This document shows positions 33,388-44,489 of a stretch of 64,000 bases of DNA, in pieces (positions within the stretch are counted from its first letter, which is position 1; each line of letters starts with the position of its first letter). Origin of the DNA: Nannochloris sp. 'desiccata' (taxonomy: Eukaryota > Chlorophyta > Trebouxiophyceae > Chlorellales > Chlorellaceae); the NCBI GenBank assembly GCA_019044685.2, contig JAGTXX020000010.1, positions 558,001 to 622,000 of the forward strand. Reading direction: 5' to 3'. The notes beneath the pieces were generated by a model, which was not told where the DNA came from, searched no databases, and saw only the letters and a program-made list of their open reading frames with translations. Both the position numbers and the translations under genes were made by a program.

Positions 33388-34731
33388 TTAGATGCCCTCT
33401 TCTTCTACTTTCACTCTTTCAACTCCATCCCCTTCGGCATACGCTTCCAACGTCGCAGGTACTCCAGCATCATATAAATCGTTAATATCTGTCCCCGACA
33501 ACGCCGCTCTCGTCTGCATGTCAATCTTCGCTCTGGTAGGCTCATCCTCTTTCAACGCTTCCAACGTCTTATCCCTGCCCTGTGCAAGACGGTTCTCGCC
33601 GTGATAATACCAAGAACCACGACGTTGAACTGTACCTACAGCTTCTGCTGCGTCCAAAAGACAGCCTATCGCGGAGATTCCAGAGCCAAACAAAATATCA
33701 AATTCTGCCAGTTTGTACGGAGGAGCCACTTTATTTTTTGTGCATTTGGCTTTTACTCTGATGCCAATTTGACCATCGCCACCGCTGATTCGTTCTTTAA
33801 TTCGTACCTCCAGTCTACAGGAAGCGTAATACTTTAAAGCTTGGCCGCCAGAGGTCACTTCTGGTGAGCCATAAATGACTCCGACCTTTTGGCGGAGCTG
33901 ATTTAAAAAGATTATAGTACAATCATGACGAGAGGCGTTCCCCGCAATCTTACGTAATGCTGCACTCATTAACCTGGCTTGAGCTCCCACAGTAACTTGT
34001 CCAATTTCACCTTCAATTTCAGCTCTAGGTACCAAAGCAGCCACAGAGTCAACTGCGATCAAGTCCATTGCAGAACTGCGAATTAATTGATCCGCAACTT
34101 CCAAAGCCATTTCACCGCTATCTGGTTGGCACAAATATAAAGCATCGATATCTACCCCTAAATGCTTCGCGAAAACGGGATCAAACGCGTGTTCTGCGTC
34201 AATGAGTGCGACATTGCCACCGGCTTTCTGAACCTCGGCCATGGCGTGCAGTGCCAAAGTTGTTTTGCCGGAAGACTCAGGGCCGTAGATTTCTACCACA
34301 CGGCCAGTAGGGTAGCCACCACCAAGGGCCAAATCAAGGGTTAAAGCACCACTAGGGGTGGTTTTTACTTCACCAAATGTGTTGGTGCCCAATTTCATAA
34401 TTGAGTTTTTACCAAAGCGGGAATTGATTTCCTTAAGAGCTTGGTCCAGAGCACGCGCTTTCGCATCAACTGAAGGGTCTCCTGCGCCGTTTAACGATTC
34501 GGGGTCTGCTTTGGCGACACGTGCCATAGCAGCAACAGTGCCCCGGCTGAAGTGGCGGCCTTCTCCAGCGGTGGAAATGAGGCCAGATGCAGCCCGACGC
34601 AATAATCCACTAGATTGTTTCAACATGTTGGTCTTAGAAACAGCTCTGCGGTTAAAGTAAATTTTCTGGGTTTTATATAATGATTTAAATTGGGTCACAC
34701 CTCCAATACTGCTCACGTTGCTTGCAGACAT
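33388..34731 (-). CDS. RECA: Organellar (probably plastid) RecA recombinase
   Basis: A single exon from the ATG at 34731 encodes about 447 residues. RecA forms filaments on single-stranded DNA and drives strand exchange in organelle recombination and repair. The bacterial-type core includes the Walker A GPESSGKTT, the MAW-like ALIDAEHAFDP, the Walker B-type LIAVDSVAALVPRAEIEG, and loops LMSAALRKIAG and FLNQLRQKVGVIYGSPEVT. The first ~90 residues are a targeting peptide with many Ser, Arg and Lys residues. Bacterial affinity of the core suggests an endosymbiont origin, cyanobacterial if plastidial. Bacterial RecA has about 350 residues, so the core is complete. Confidence 0.93.
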   Translation of the reverse strand: MSASNVSSIGGVTQFKSLYKTQKIYFNRRAVSKTNMLKQSSGLLRRAASGLISTAGEGRHFSRGTVAAMARVAKADPESLNGAGDPSVDAKARALDQALKEINSRFGKNSIMKLGTNTFGEVKTTPSGALTLDLALGGGYPTGRVVEIYGPESSGKTTLALHAMAEVQKAGGNVALIDAEHAFDPVFAKHLGVDIDALYLCQPDSGEMALEVADQLIRSSAMDLIAVDSVAALVPRAEIEGEIGQVTVGAQARLMSAALRKIAGNASRHDCTIIFLNQLRQKVGVIYGSPEVTSGGQALKYYASCRLEVRIKERISGGDGQIGIRVKAKCTKNKVAPPYKLAEFDILFGSGISAIGCLLDAAEAVGTVQRRGSWYYHGENRLAQGRDKTLEALKEDEPTRAKIDMQTRAALSGTDINDLYDAGVPATLEAYAEGDGVERVKVEEEGI

Positions 34732-35193
34732 GGGATTATTTTGAAAACAAGATCGCAGGGGAAATAGCGTGCTAGATCCCAAAGCGCAGTTTAGCTAAGT
34801 TCTTTAATTCTAAAATCAAGGATTTAATTGTATTTAAGGTGCAAACATTGAATGCTGACCTCTTAAAAGTATTTTTGAACAGGGGTTGGTATTAACGAGC
34901 AAAATTTGGTTCAGTATTTCATTCGCTAAATCGAGTTTTCGACCAATTGAAGACATGGGTTGTTGCCGATGGACTCTATATCTATCATAAAGAGGCCCGT
35001 AGATGTTTAATTTAACCAAACGTCTTGCGGATTACTTTTTTGAACTACACATTCGAATCTTCCCGCCGTCAACTCCAATTTTTTGATCCTTTTCCGGGCC
35101 ATTTCTAGGCAGCTTTTCTGACAAGGTATTCAAGCAGCGTACATAATGACATATAGGGTTTACATATGTGAGTAAATTTGTAGAAAGTAGGTG

Positions 35194-35850
35194 TTATCGA
35201 ACCATAGTTTCAGCTGCAGAGGGCACCGCTGCAGCCGCCAACTCTATTTGTTGCTGCTGCTCTTGTAGTTGCTGTCGGGAGGAGCCCTTGCTTCGTATGA
35301 GATTTGAAGGGTCACTCAATACATACTTGGGTAGTTCGTACTTACTTCCTCTTTCATCGTAGCATATTGTCATGTCCTGGTATAAGAAGAACAAGAAGAA
35401 ATGTTTTAATGAGTTATCAAGAGCGAAATAACAACTTTGTTTTTATTTATTACTCACCTCTGATGCTACTATGACGCCAGCACTCTCTAAAATGACCTTT
35501 GCAGTTCCTAAATCCGCCTCACTTGCTGCCCTAAGAGCATCCCAGATAACTACATAAAGAAAGAAAGATATAAGTCGGCGAGCAGGGATTAATTAATGTT
35601 ATCAAGTCGAGAAATCTAACCAAATCGAGCCTTAAATATCTTAATCCTAGGACACCATCGTATAAACACCTCTATACATACCTCTATCACCTCCATAATG
35701 TGGCTCAGTATCCCAGAACTCGTCTCTCATTCGCGTTAGCTCTTCCTCTGCAATCGGGTCGTCGGACCTCCAGCGGGGAAATTTAAAGTTGCGAGGTCTC
35801 ACACTACAATCATCTTCCTCCTGTTCTGGCCTACAGCATTGATTTCCCAT
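35194..35850 (-). CDS. UBTD-like protein lacking the ubiquitin-like domain
   Basis: Three exons (35682-35850, 35458-35549, 35194-35376) join in phase and give 147 residues. The N-terminal module matches UBTD1/2: a short acidic/basic lead, WRSDDPIAEEELTRMRDEFW, DTEPHYGG, then IWDALRAA and the Gly-Asn-like ICYDERGSKYELPKYVLSDP. In animals this module binds E2 enzymes and is followed by a ubiquitin-like domain. Here the protein ends soon after in a Gln/Ala-rich tail. The start MGNQCC gives a Gly-2 for myristoylation next to two Cys for palmitoylation, so membrane attachment is likely. A missed 3' exon with the ubiquitin-like domain is possible. Confidence 0.75.
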
Positions 35851-37384
35851 TGATGTATGCAAAGCCTATGTTGCTGAATTGAGGTTAGTTCTAAGGGATT
35901 TAGAAAATTTTCATCTTGGATGAAAATATGGCAATAAACAAGGTGAGCAAGGTTATTTATTGGTGTGTATAGTCACAAATGATCCAATCTTTTGAAATAT
36001 GCCAATTGTCTCCAAATTCAAAGTTTTAGAAGGCTTTCTTGTGGCTTTTAAAAATATCAGGACAGCAGTGCTGGGCGGGTTCCAAAGGATTTACTTGTTC
36101 AGAGATCGCTGCTACATTTTGTCTATATTAGTTCAATGCTGTGCCTCGACTCCCTGTTTCAGAAGTAACGGCCGTACTGAGCTATCAGTGGATTCCAAGT
36201 CACCACATCCTGCATCTTGCTTTTGTGATCTCAAGAAGCATATTTGAAATTTAATTGCAAATATGTCAATGGCACATGCCTCTAGATAATTCTGATAGTA
36301 CCATACTATGCATTAAAAGAGACGCACACCGCAATAATGTCCGTTATGGACTGTTTACTGAGCCTGAACATCCCCCGCCCCGAAGCCGGCCTCGTCTCTC
36401 AGCTTACTCAAACCCAGTTGAAGCTCTGCAATACCTAGGCCGCAATTCAAACGGCAAAGACTTTTTATCTAGAAACGAGTGTGATGGAATGGTACTCTGA
36501 AAGGCAACATACATAGTTCTCTGCTATCGGCAATAGAATATCGGCTTCTCTGCAGCTTCTTCTTCTTCTTCTTCTGTCCCAACTACCACAACTGCCACTA
36601 CCAGTTAAACTCCTGCAGCCTTTTATGCATAATTCTGAATGGAATTTAGACTCTAAACATGCATCAAGTCCTTCTCTTTTCTGCGCGCGAGAAGTATACC
36701 TAGGCATCAATGCGTTGCCACCACAGCACCCGCCCAATGTATGTTGGCCACCTATCAATTTTGTTTCTAAAATCCTCGGCAATCCTTGGTGTCTCCGGCG
36801 CTTTAAATGTGCGACTCCTTGCTGGATTTAAGCTCATAGGAGAGAGATTCAATAATTCTCTGGAATAGATAATCCGGTGAGCATTTCAAAAGCCGCTGCT
36901 GCTCGTGCTAAGGAGCTGATCAATCAATCAATTACTGATAAAGAAAGTAGGTCAGTTAGGAGAAGTCAAATTAAGTTCTAGGTCTGTCTCTCTAGTAAGA
37001 AAAAGAAATGACAAGGATCCGCACCACAGCAGCCTTAGCAACAGCAGCGGCCACCGTCTCCCTTTTCACTGTATCTCAGGTTTTCTTTATCAATAAATAC
37101 AAAATAGAGGAGTGTATCCTAAAAGGGGGGTTGATAAGCTACATAGGAGGTTTTTTCGCTAGAGAATAAGGTAGGCAAGCAAAAATGTCAAGAGAGGAGG
37201 AGGGTAGGGTGATTGATTGATTGATTGAATATCTGAGATGAGGCTCCAACTTGCGCTCTGTTTCTCGAGGGGAGAGACTGATGCTCAAGCTAGCTTCCAT
37301 CCGATTGCTTATATCTTGGCCAAATGCACCATAGGGGTACCTTTATTTTATCTTCTCCATTTAATATACTCACAATCTAGCAAG
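35851..37384. other. 1.5-kb interval with possible gene remnants and simple repeats
   Basis: Broken protein-like pieces occur on the plus strand. There is a Ser/Thr-rich stretch with a CTT run near 36550-36573. An Ala/Lys helix (KAAAARAKELINQS) lies near 36890. A signal-peptide-like ATG start at 37009 (MTRIRTTAALATAAATVSLF) ends after about 53 residues. A (GATT)n microsatellite lies near 37211-37228. The pieces do not join into one frame. They resemble the decayed secreted-protein block at 26.8-28.9 kb in character, but I cannot show homology. Confidence 0.4.
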
Positions 37385-38052
37385 ATGATGGCCAGCACTG
37401 TTTCCAGCAAGGTTTGCATCAGGTCACCTGTGGCATTCTCTGCCCGCCGCGCAGGAGCCATGACCGCTCGCCGCACTCTTGTCATCAGCGCCGATGGTCG
37501 CCAGGGTAAAGGTGGTGAAGAAGGTGGTGCCGTCTTTGATAAGTAAGTCGCTTTTGTTTTCAATTGCTCGCAGGATAAGATCTACTACTTACACCCACAC
37601 CCTTATCTCCCACAATAGCCAGCAATTTACCCGCATTCTTGCCTTGATTATCTTCTTATAGGTCCGTCTACGGCACTATCGCCAAGAACGCCAACTACAT
37701 GATCCTTGGCTCTCTTATCAGCAAGGCTGGCCTCGACAAGACCCTCATGGACCCCAATGCCAAGTTCACTATCTTCGCTCCTGATGATGATGCATTCAGT
37801 GCTGCCGCCAAGAAGCTCGGAGTCACCAAGCTTGAGCTCCAGAACATCCCCAACCTTGCTGAGATCCTCACTGGCCACGTCGTTTCCGGCGAGGTTACCA
37901 CCTCTACCTTCGGTGGTGATGTCACCACTGTTGGAGGACAGACCCTCAAGGTCGACGCTGCTGGCCCCTCCGTGAACGGAATCAAGCTCAAGAAGAAGGA
38001 CATCAAGGTCTCCAACGGTATTATCCATGCCATCGGCGAGGTCCTCCTCTAA
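37385..38052 (+). CDS. Single fasciclin (FAS1) domain protein with a plastid-type transit peptide
   Basis: Exons 37385-37542 and 37662-38052 join AA|G and give 182 residues. The leader (MMASTVSSKVCIRSPVAFSA then RRAGAMTARRT) resembles a plastid transit peptide with cleavage near VISADG. The rest is one FAS1 domain with the two conserved boxes, FTIFAPDDDAFSAAAKKLG and SNGIIHAIGEVLL, and the central GHVVSGEV. Most FAS1 proteins are secreted adhesion molecules. Single-domain plastid-targeted versions occur in algae and cyanobacteria. Codon use is strongly C-biased, as in the ribosomal protein gene, so expression is probably high. Confidence 0.88.
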
Positions 38053-38450
38053 GCAGTTGTCTCTCTCTCTTCCCGAGGCCACCGCTCTCCCCTTTGCACT
38101 TTTATATTGAAATGAGGTGGGTAAAGCCACTTCGTGCACACGTACTTTAATTTTTTTTTGCGGCAATGTTTGTGTTTGTGTGTTTGTTTTTGTGTTTTCA
38201 ATAAATGACGTCTGATTATTGATTGATTCCAAGACAGCATCGTTTGCATCGATCAATTTTTATATCACGCCCTTCTCTGAAATTGCTTTATTTTTATCTG
38301 TTTGATTCACATTGACTCACTTTTAAAAACAAAGGAATGAACCAAGACAACATGAACAGCAACTTGAGAAGATCGATGGATAGATAGAATCTCGTTTAAT
38401 TAAGATAGTATGCTATACAAGGAGAACAGACATCCTCTCTTTGGATTTTT
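38053..38450. other. 3' flank of two convergent genes
   Basis: About 400 bp between the FAS1 stop and the stop of the convergent zinc-ribbon gene. It holds CAATAAATGACG near 38199 (a possible polyadenylation signal), short ATTGATTGATT repeats and GT-rich runs. I see no gene. Confidence 0.6.
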
Positions 38451-38885
38451 TTAAGCACCGACGGCGGTTTCCTTGGTGGCAGCCTTAGAGACCATCTCAG
38501 TCCACCTTTCCTTTTCATACTCTTCGGGAGTCTTGAAATCAGGGTCGCAGTAAGATCTCTTGGAGAATTGATGGCAATCTAAGCAGAGGCTCTCAGATTC
38601 CCACTTTTTTTTCCCGCGGCACCATGTTTGAGTGAAGGCGTGCTCCTTGGTGTTGGTGCTACCGCAGTTGAGGCATTCAGGGAAAGCTTCATTCTTCTTC
38701 CAACGTGCTGCCCACTCTTCAACAGTCATGATTTTGAAGCCATGGCCAACTGAGGGGTTTATTTCAACAGGATCACCTCGCATGATCTTAGCCCATTCAC
38801 GAGAATGGACCTTTACCATGGGCTTATCATCCGTTGCGCTTTGGATTTCAGCCCTTAAATTGTACATAATATCTACAAGACTCAT
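38451..38885 (-). CDS. Small zinc-ribbon-like protein of unknown function
   Basis: A single exon encodes 144 residues with strongly biased, highly-expressed-type codons. The centre has paired cysteines: CLNCGS, a single C after TQTW, then CLDC and a later C in RSYC. This pattern fits one or two zinc sites. The N-terminus (MSLVDIMYNLRAEIQSATDD) is a helix, and EWAKIMRGDPVEINPSVGHG precedes the ribbon. I do not recognise the family. The lack of a targeting peptide suggests the cytosol or nucleus. Confidence 0.7.
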   Translation of the reverse strand: MSLVDIMYNLRAEIQSATDDKPMVKVHSREWAKIMRGDPVEINPSVGHGFKIMTVEEWAARWKKNEAFPECLNCGSTNTKEHAFTQTWCRGKKKWESESLCLDCHQFSKRSYCDPDFKTPEEYEKERWTEMVSKAATKETAVGA

Positions 38886-39641
38886 TGTAATAGAGTATTA
38901 CTGCAAGCAATGGGAAAGAAGGTGCAATAGTCAAAGATGAAGCATGTTGTCAAGGACCTGTTGAAATCATAAAGAGGTATATTTTCTGGCCTTTGTCCTC
39001 ACCTTTTTCTATTTATAATTGCTAATTATCTACTAGTCAGTACAGGCGTTTAAGCGCAGTGAATATACAAATAACTCGAGGAATCAAAAGGTTCAATGGG
39101 TGGCTTTAGTGCGACTTGAGAGATAATATTACCAACAGGCGCAACTTATGTATATCTAATGCACGGGTTGATAATGGTTTTTACTGAAAAGAAGCGCTGC
39201 TAGCAGAGAAATAAGGTGCTTTGACCAGGTCAGCCTCGTCGAGGAAAGGACGAATTCGCCCTATCAAAGCTTTATAGTTGTTGCTTCTCCGGTGTGCATC
39301 AGCAGACCGAATTCGGGCTCTCTTCCCCTTCATTTTCTGCTTTGGGGTAAAAGATCGCTCCGTGAGAGCGCCTAGCTGTATTATTTTACTCGAGAAGTTA
39401 AGGCTGTTGTTAAATTTACCTCAAATTCTTCTTGCGAATTTTAGAACGTGGCAAGCATTCCAAGGCTCATAAACCCAGGATACCTTGAAAGAGTTATTAT
39501 TTACTTTTATACTGGCTGTTGAGTGACGGGAGATAGCTCCTGCGGAAGCTACTGTAGTTTAATTGTTGGGAATTAGCCTTGAAGCTGCTTAACGCGGCAC
39601 TCCCTTTGCAAATATACCTTTCAGCCCATACATTGAGCACT
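38886..39641. other. Interval without a recognised gene
   Basis: About 755 bp between the divergent starts of the zinc-ribbon gene and the RING gene. No open frame has recognisable protein character and I find no tRNA. It should contain both promoters. Confidence 0.5.
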
Positions 39642-40946
39642 ATGGACGCTCTTTTGGACCAGTTCGACGACCTTGAGCTCCAAGAGGTAAGGAAAACGCC
39701 CGTGTTACCCAAGTTCAGTTTAAAATTATCTCGCCTCTGTTTTATTTTTTATTCACCAATTAATTACCCTGCTCGTCGCATTTTAAACTAGAAAATATAC
39801 GATGCCTACTAAATACCTACCAATTTCTCCCCTCATTTACAGCAATATGAACAAAATAATAGAGACAGAGATGCCGTCGATGGGTCCGACTCTGAAAATG
39901 AAGAAGACGCCAAGGCCACCTCTGCCCCTTGTTCCCCATCCAAAGTCTCTGAAGCAGGAGAACTGACATGTGCAATTTGCCTCGGCGATATCCAGCTCGA
40001 AAACATGGCAATGGTAAAGGGCTGTGATCACATTTACTGCGGTCATTGCATTCTGCACTGGGCGCTTCATAAAGAACACCCTTGGTGTCCTCAATGCAAA
40101 CAACCCTTCTCCTATCTTTTTACATACCGTACTCTTGATGGCGAACTCTCAGATTTTCCTGTAGAAGAGAGTGTTGTTTTGTTAAAGCGTGCCCAGTGGT
40201 TTACAGAGACCCTCCGCCCCTGCGCCCGCTCAAGCTCTTTACTTGAAGATTCTATATTACAAGATGAATACGCCTGGCATGATTACGCTGACGAGTACGA
40301 TCTCGCAGAAGATGAAGAACTTGAGGCGTTTTACTTCTCCTCAGCTGCAGGTCGGGCACGCATCTTACTCGGCAATAGAAGATTCGGGGAAGGAGGTTTC
40401 ATGAGTAGTGGTCGACGGCAAGCTCGCCCGGTCCCTTCTGCTTCGTCGTCGTCGTCTACTAATCGAAAAGTAAAAGGAAAGGGGACTGGGAAACATGTGC
40501 GAGCTGCAGATGTGTGGCCTGTGTGTAATGAGGCAGGTTCTTCATCATCCTCTGCTGCGGCTGCTGGAGCGCGCGGTGTTCCTACTGGTAGTAAAAATGC
40601 TAGCAGTAGTGCTGTTGTAAGGACGCCAAATGCCAATGGTGGTAGGTCACGCCAACAAAATCAGCAGAACTTTTCTCCTGGGGTAATGGGCACCAGCCCC
40701 CACCTTTCTGCGGAGCTTTTTATGGGAAGCAGTCCTTCAGCATCGGGTGGTTCAGGATCCTATGTATACGGATCCAGTCCGTCTGGTAGTGGAAGGAGAG
40801 CAAAGAGGAACGCCAGAAGAGCGGCAGAGGTGGCAGCCTCCTCCACATCGCCTTCTCCCAGTGCTAATGAAGAAGGCAGTGGCAGTACTACCATTACTGC
40901 TGCTGCCAAGGTAGAACACGCTGTTGTTGCCGCGAGCTTGCAATAA
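39642..40946 (+). CDS. RING-type E3 ubiquitin ligase, probably nuclear or cytosolic
   Basis: Exons 39642-39686 and 39843-40946 join in phase 0 and give 382 residues. A C3HC4 RING finger begins at about residue 55: CAICLGDIQLENMAMVKGCD, HIYCGHCILHWAL and CPQCKQPF give the eight metal ligands. After it comes a conserved-looking plant-type segment (YLFTYRTLDGELSDFPVEES, then ILLGNRRFGEGGF). The rest is Ser/Ala/Gly-rich and probably disordered. Similar small RING proteins in plants are uncharacterised. The acidic lead before the RING may bind substrate. Confidence 0.82.
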
Positions 40947-41725
40947 CTGTTTCTTGAAAGTAAATTTCTGAGGAGCATCTTGTTTATTTTTTTTTGGATT
41001 TAATTCAGTTTCTTTTGTTTTGTTTTTACACCTGTGTTTGAAGAAAGAAGGGATTACGTTTTTGTTTTTGATTGTTCTACTGCCTGTTGTATCTTACCCT
41101 CTTCTTCTTTTCAATTTTCCCACTTTTTTCTACTTTCTACCTGCTTAAAGAAAGGAGAGAATAGGCGGCCGCCCCGTTGTCTTTATTCCTTGAGCTGTAC
41201 CACCACCAATGAATATTCGTATATACGCATCGAAATCATTGTATTTTGTACTCATGAATGATTCTGTGCCTCGTTTGGCAAATGCATGTAATGTTCAGTT
41301 GCCAGAAATAGGAAAGTAGAGAATACTGAGTTTGTAGAGCAAGCGAGGCGAGAGCTCAAATTCAACTTGAAGAGTGACTGAGAGGACCAACTGCAGCACT
41401 CTTTTATGTAATCAAATTGCGTGCTATGTCGATATGGATACATTATCTGAATATTTTACGACTAATAACTGGCCTTGACTCGCCTCAATTATTCTTATCC
41501 GAGGGTATTGATCACCAAAAATAGTGAATTAATTCGCTTCGGACTTGAAATTGACGACATTACAATGGATCTTCCGACGAACAATACGAATAAATATACC
41601 AATACAGTATTAATGACGCGGCTCTGACATTTGCTCAAAATAATTGACGCACTGCTTCATTGCAAGCATTGTAACATCCCAAAGTTGAAATCACCACGTT
41701 AGTCAGCCAATAGCATCCCTTAGCC
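40947..41725. other. Interval without a recognised gene
   Basis: About 780 bp. The first part is T-rich 3' flank of the RING gene and the last part is the 5' flank of the palmitoyltransferase gene. Open frames in between are short and featureless. Confidence 0.5.
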
Positions 41726-43445
41726 ATGCCTAGGTGCCGAGGGAGTGCAGACCAAGGTTTCCGTGGTGTAGACAGAGGCCTTGAATACCGCTTCTTTGGC
41801 GGCAAGATTATAGTTGGTAAGCAACATTCAGTCGTCGGAAGAAAAAAAAAAGCAGCCGTCATGGCCCAGTGTTTTCTAAGACACAATGATATACCAGAGT
41901 AACGCAGTGCTGACGTGGATAACATTTTGTTCTTACAGGTCCTGATTATAAATCTCTAGCGATGTCGACGCTACTAATTCTAGTGCCCTCAGGTAAAGTT
42001 CAACTTGGATTAAATAATACATATTCATCAACACCAGGGCGGTGGCATTATTTTCCTTCAAATTACTTAGTTCTCAAAGCAAAATAAATCTGCTCATCTA
42101 TTTCTAAACACTGTATCTTCATATACATATTCCATTGCAGTTATTTACTTTGTTTTCGTAGCACCGTATCTAGGTCGCAACATCTCATGGGCGTGTGTAG
42201 CGGTAGCAGCAGTGCTTGTAGCCTTTGTATTCTTAACGCTAGGAATGACTGCCTTTAGAGATCCTGGGTTTATTCCAAGATCACCCCTAAATAATGACGT
42301 AGAATTTGGGTACGTTTGAAACGCTTTTGTTATTGTCGCAATAATCCTCTGCTGCTGACAGCTTTCAAATACAAAAGATTGAAGAAAAAACTAAAACCGA
42401 CCCCAACTACCTATAACTCTAACCTTTCAATCTTGTTTTTTCCAGGCTCTGTCCTTCAACTAGAGATTATTTCGTTAATGGGTATACGGTGACCACTAAA
42501 TTCTGCGCTACCTGCTGTCATTACCGCCCTCCTCGCTGTTCCCATTGCGCAGTCTGCGACAATTGCGTCGATCGATTCGATCACCACTGTCCTTGGGTAG
42601 GCACTTGCGTCGGCAGACGTAATTACCGTACATTCTTCTTATTCGTCACCTCTACAGCGTTACTCTGCTGTCTGATAGTCGCCACCTGTGTAGTGCAACT
42701 ATGGCATGTAGCTACAAAGCCAAATGAAAACTTGGGCTCGGCAATTAGCCGTTACCCGGCGTCATTAATTCTCATCTTGTACTGTTTCGGTATGGTCTGG
42801 TTTGTAGGGGGTTTATCCTGCTTCCATATATGGCTTATGGGTCGTAATGTGACGACCTATGAACATTTTAGGCATAGGTATAGTAATACAGGCAATCCCT
42901 ACAGTCTAGGAATGTGGAAGAATTTCGGCCAAGTCTTGTGTACAAAAGTACCACCACGGTGGGAACCGTTGTGGGAAAAGCAACGTGCAGAGGATGAAGC
43001 GGTAGCGGATGCTAGTGCATCTCAACAACAGCAATCACAATCGCAATCGCAGCAGCATATCAATAATGGCACCAATGGGGACGTTGGTTACGGTGGCGGT
43101 GCTGGTGCTCTCTCGCCCAACTACCACGATGGTAGCGTAGCAGGAGGGTCTCCTACCGCATCTTCTTATGCTTTATACGACGGTAGCGACGGAAATAGCA
43201 GTAGTGAGAATGGTGATGGTGGGCATGTCATGGGAAGCGGCATTGCTGGCAATGGTCAAGGGGATATAGAGCTAGGTGTTTTAACACGGGATGGGCAAGG
43301 TGATTTCTCTACCCCTGTACAAACACCTAGAAACAGTGGTACTCTATCACCATTGCCAATAGAATCAGCAGCTCCGCCTGAGGATGTAGCTGCACTAGAG
43401 TTTTTGCAGTCGCCGAGGCCACCAGCGCCACATAGGGGGCAGTGA
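41726..43445 (+). CDS. DHHC-type protein S-acyltransferase
   Basis: Four exons (41726-41816, 41939-41992, 42141-42309, 42446-43445) keep phase and give 437 residues. The enzyme attaches palmitate to cysteines of membrane proteins. The N-terminal RFFGGKIIVGPDYKSL matches the plant PAT lead (NRFxCGGRLxxGPD). Two membrane segments follow (about 35-90). Then come the Cys-rich domain CATCCHYRPPRCSHCAVCDN and the catalytic DHHCPWVGTCVG. Two further membrane segments and the TTxE motif (NVTTYEHFR) come next. The last ~170 residues are a low-complexity Gln/Ser/Gly tail. Such plant enzymes act at the Golgi or plasma membrane. Confidence 0.93.
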
Positions 43446-43738
43446 AAAAGTTGTACAAGTAGTTGTTTTTGAAAGTTATATATATTTTTTGAATATTTAG
43501 CCCTCTTCTGTCTGTAAGTGAGTAAATTGCTTTGCATCTTTCTGTTGCTGTATCAAAATTGCACATGTAGTATGTTAGAACCCCCCGAGGCAGTCAACAC
43601 AGCTAGAAGAAGCCGCTGGAAATGCAAACGCAGTGCGTTACGCAGCACATGACTTTATAGTTTTTTTATGCAGTGTATCGACTTTGTGTATACATTATAC
43701 TTTTATTTACATCCTCACCTACTAGTACAAGCATCACA

Positions 43739-44268
43739 ATGGTGCGTTTGTCGCGTTTGAAAGTGCCAACTGCCATCGTCAAAGTTAAGATGCCTTTCTT
43801 CGCTAGAAGTTTCTGAATCGTTTAGTTTAACAACTTTGCAGGTCGTTTCCAAGAGAGTATCCAACGCAAAGAGTGAGAGGCACTACAGAAACACTGGCCC
43901 TCTTGCCAAGAAAAAGGAAGTCTCATTCTTCGAGGTAGGTACCCATTGGGCGTTCGATAGTCTTATTAAATAACTAACGCGCCACAACTGACCATGATCT
44001 GATTTACCATGCACTGCAGAGCATGAGAAAGAGACTCTCTGCCAACTATGGCCTTGTGCTCTTCTTCCTTTTCATGACCGTGTTCTCAGGTGAGCGGTGC
44101 TCTATTCTCTTTTATTTTATATATTTATATACACATACGTTTCTGCAGCTTGTTCTAAACCACTAACACGTGCTTCATTTCTCTTTTAATCCAGGCATTG
44201 TGACTTTCTTCATGAATGAGAAGCCCACACGAGGAGGCATGTTTGCTACGAGCGATGACGACTTTTAA
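43739..44268 (+). CDS. Small tail-anchored ER protein of the RAMP4/SERP type
   Basis: Four exons (43739-43741, 43842-43934, 44020-44089, 44195-44268) give 79 residues. The first coding exon is only the ATG, followed at once by a GTGCGT donor. The protein starts MVVSKRVSNAKSERHYRNTG with basic helix residues. It has one membrane segment (YGLVLFFLFMTVFSGIVTFF) and ends in a short acidic tail. Size and layout fit RAMP4/SERP1, which associates with the Sec61 channel and is ER-stress linked. The tail after the membrane segment is longer than in animal RAMP4, so the family call is moderate. Confidence 0.6.
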
Positions 44269-44489
44269 AATAATCCAGCCCTAAGAAGGAACCTTTTTCT
44301 TAAATCCTAAATTCGATACTCTCTCTTCTTGTTGCCCCTTTATATTTTGACTAGCGATGATGATGATGATGATTTTACATCCAAAATGAGTAAAAGCACA
44401 TACCTGAAATAGAAATTAATACAGAAAAATAATCAAAATTAAAAGAAACTAAAAAGGTTCTTGGTAACGACCACCACCAGCCTCTATTG

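Noticed and set aside
36255..36831. Two plus-strand open frames with protein-like composition
   Set aside because: They do not join through GT-AG sites and match no family. They are described only as possible remnants of the interval.
37009..37170. Signal-peptide-like 53-codon ORF as a real small secreted protein
   Set aside because: The hydrophobic start is good, but what follows is not protein-like and no downstream exon joins in phase.
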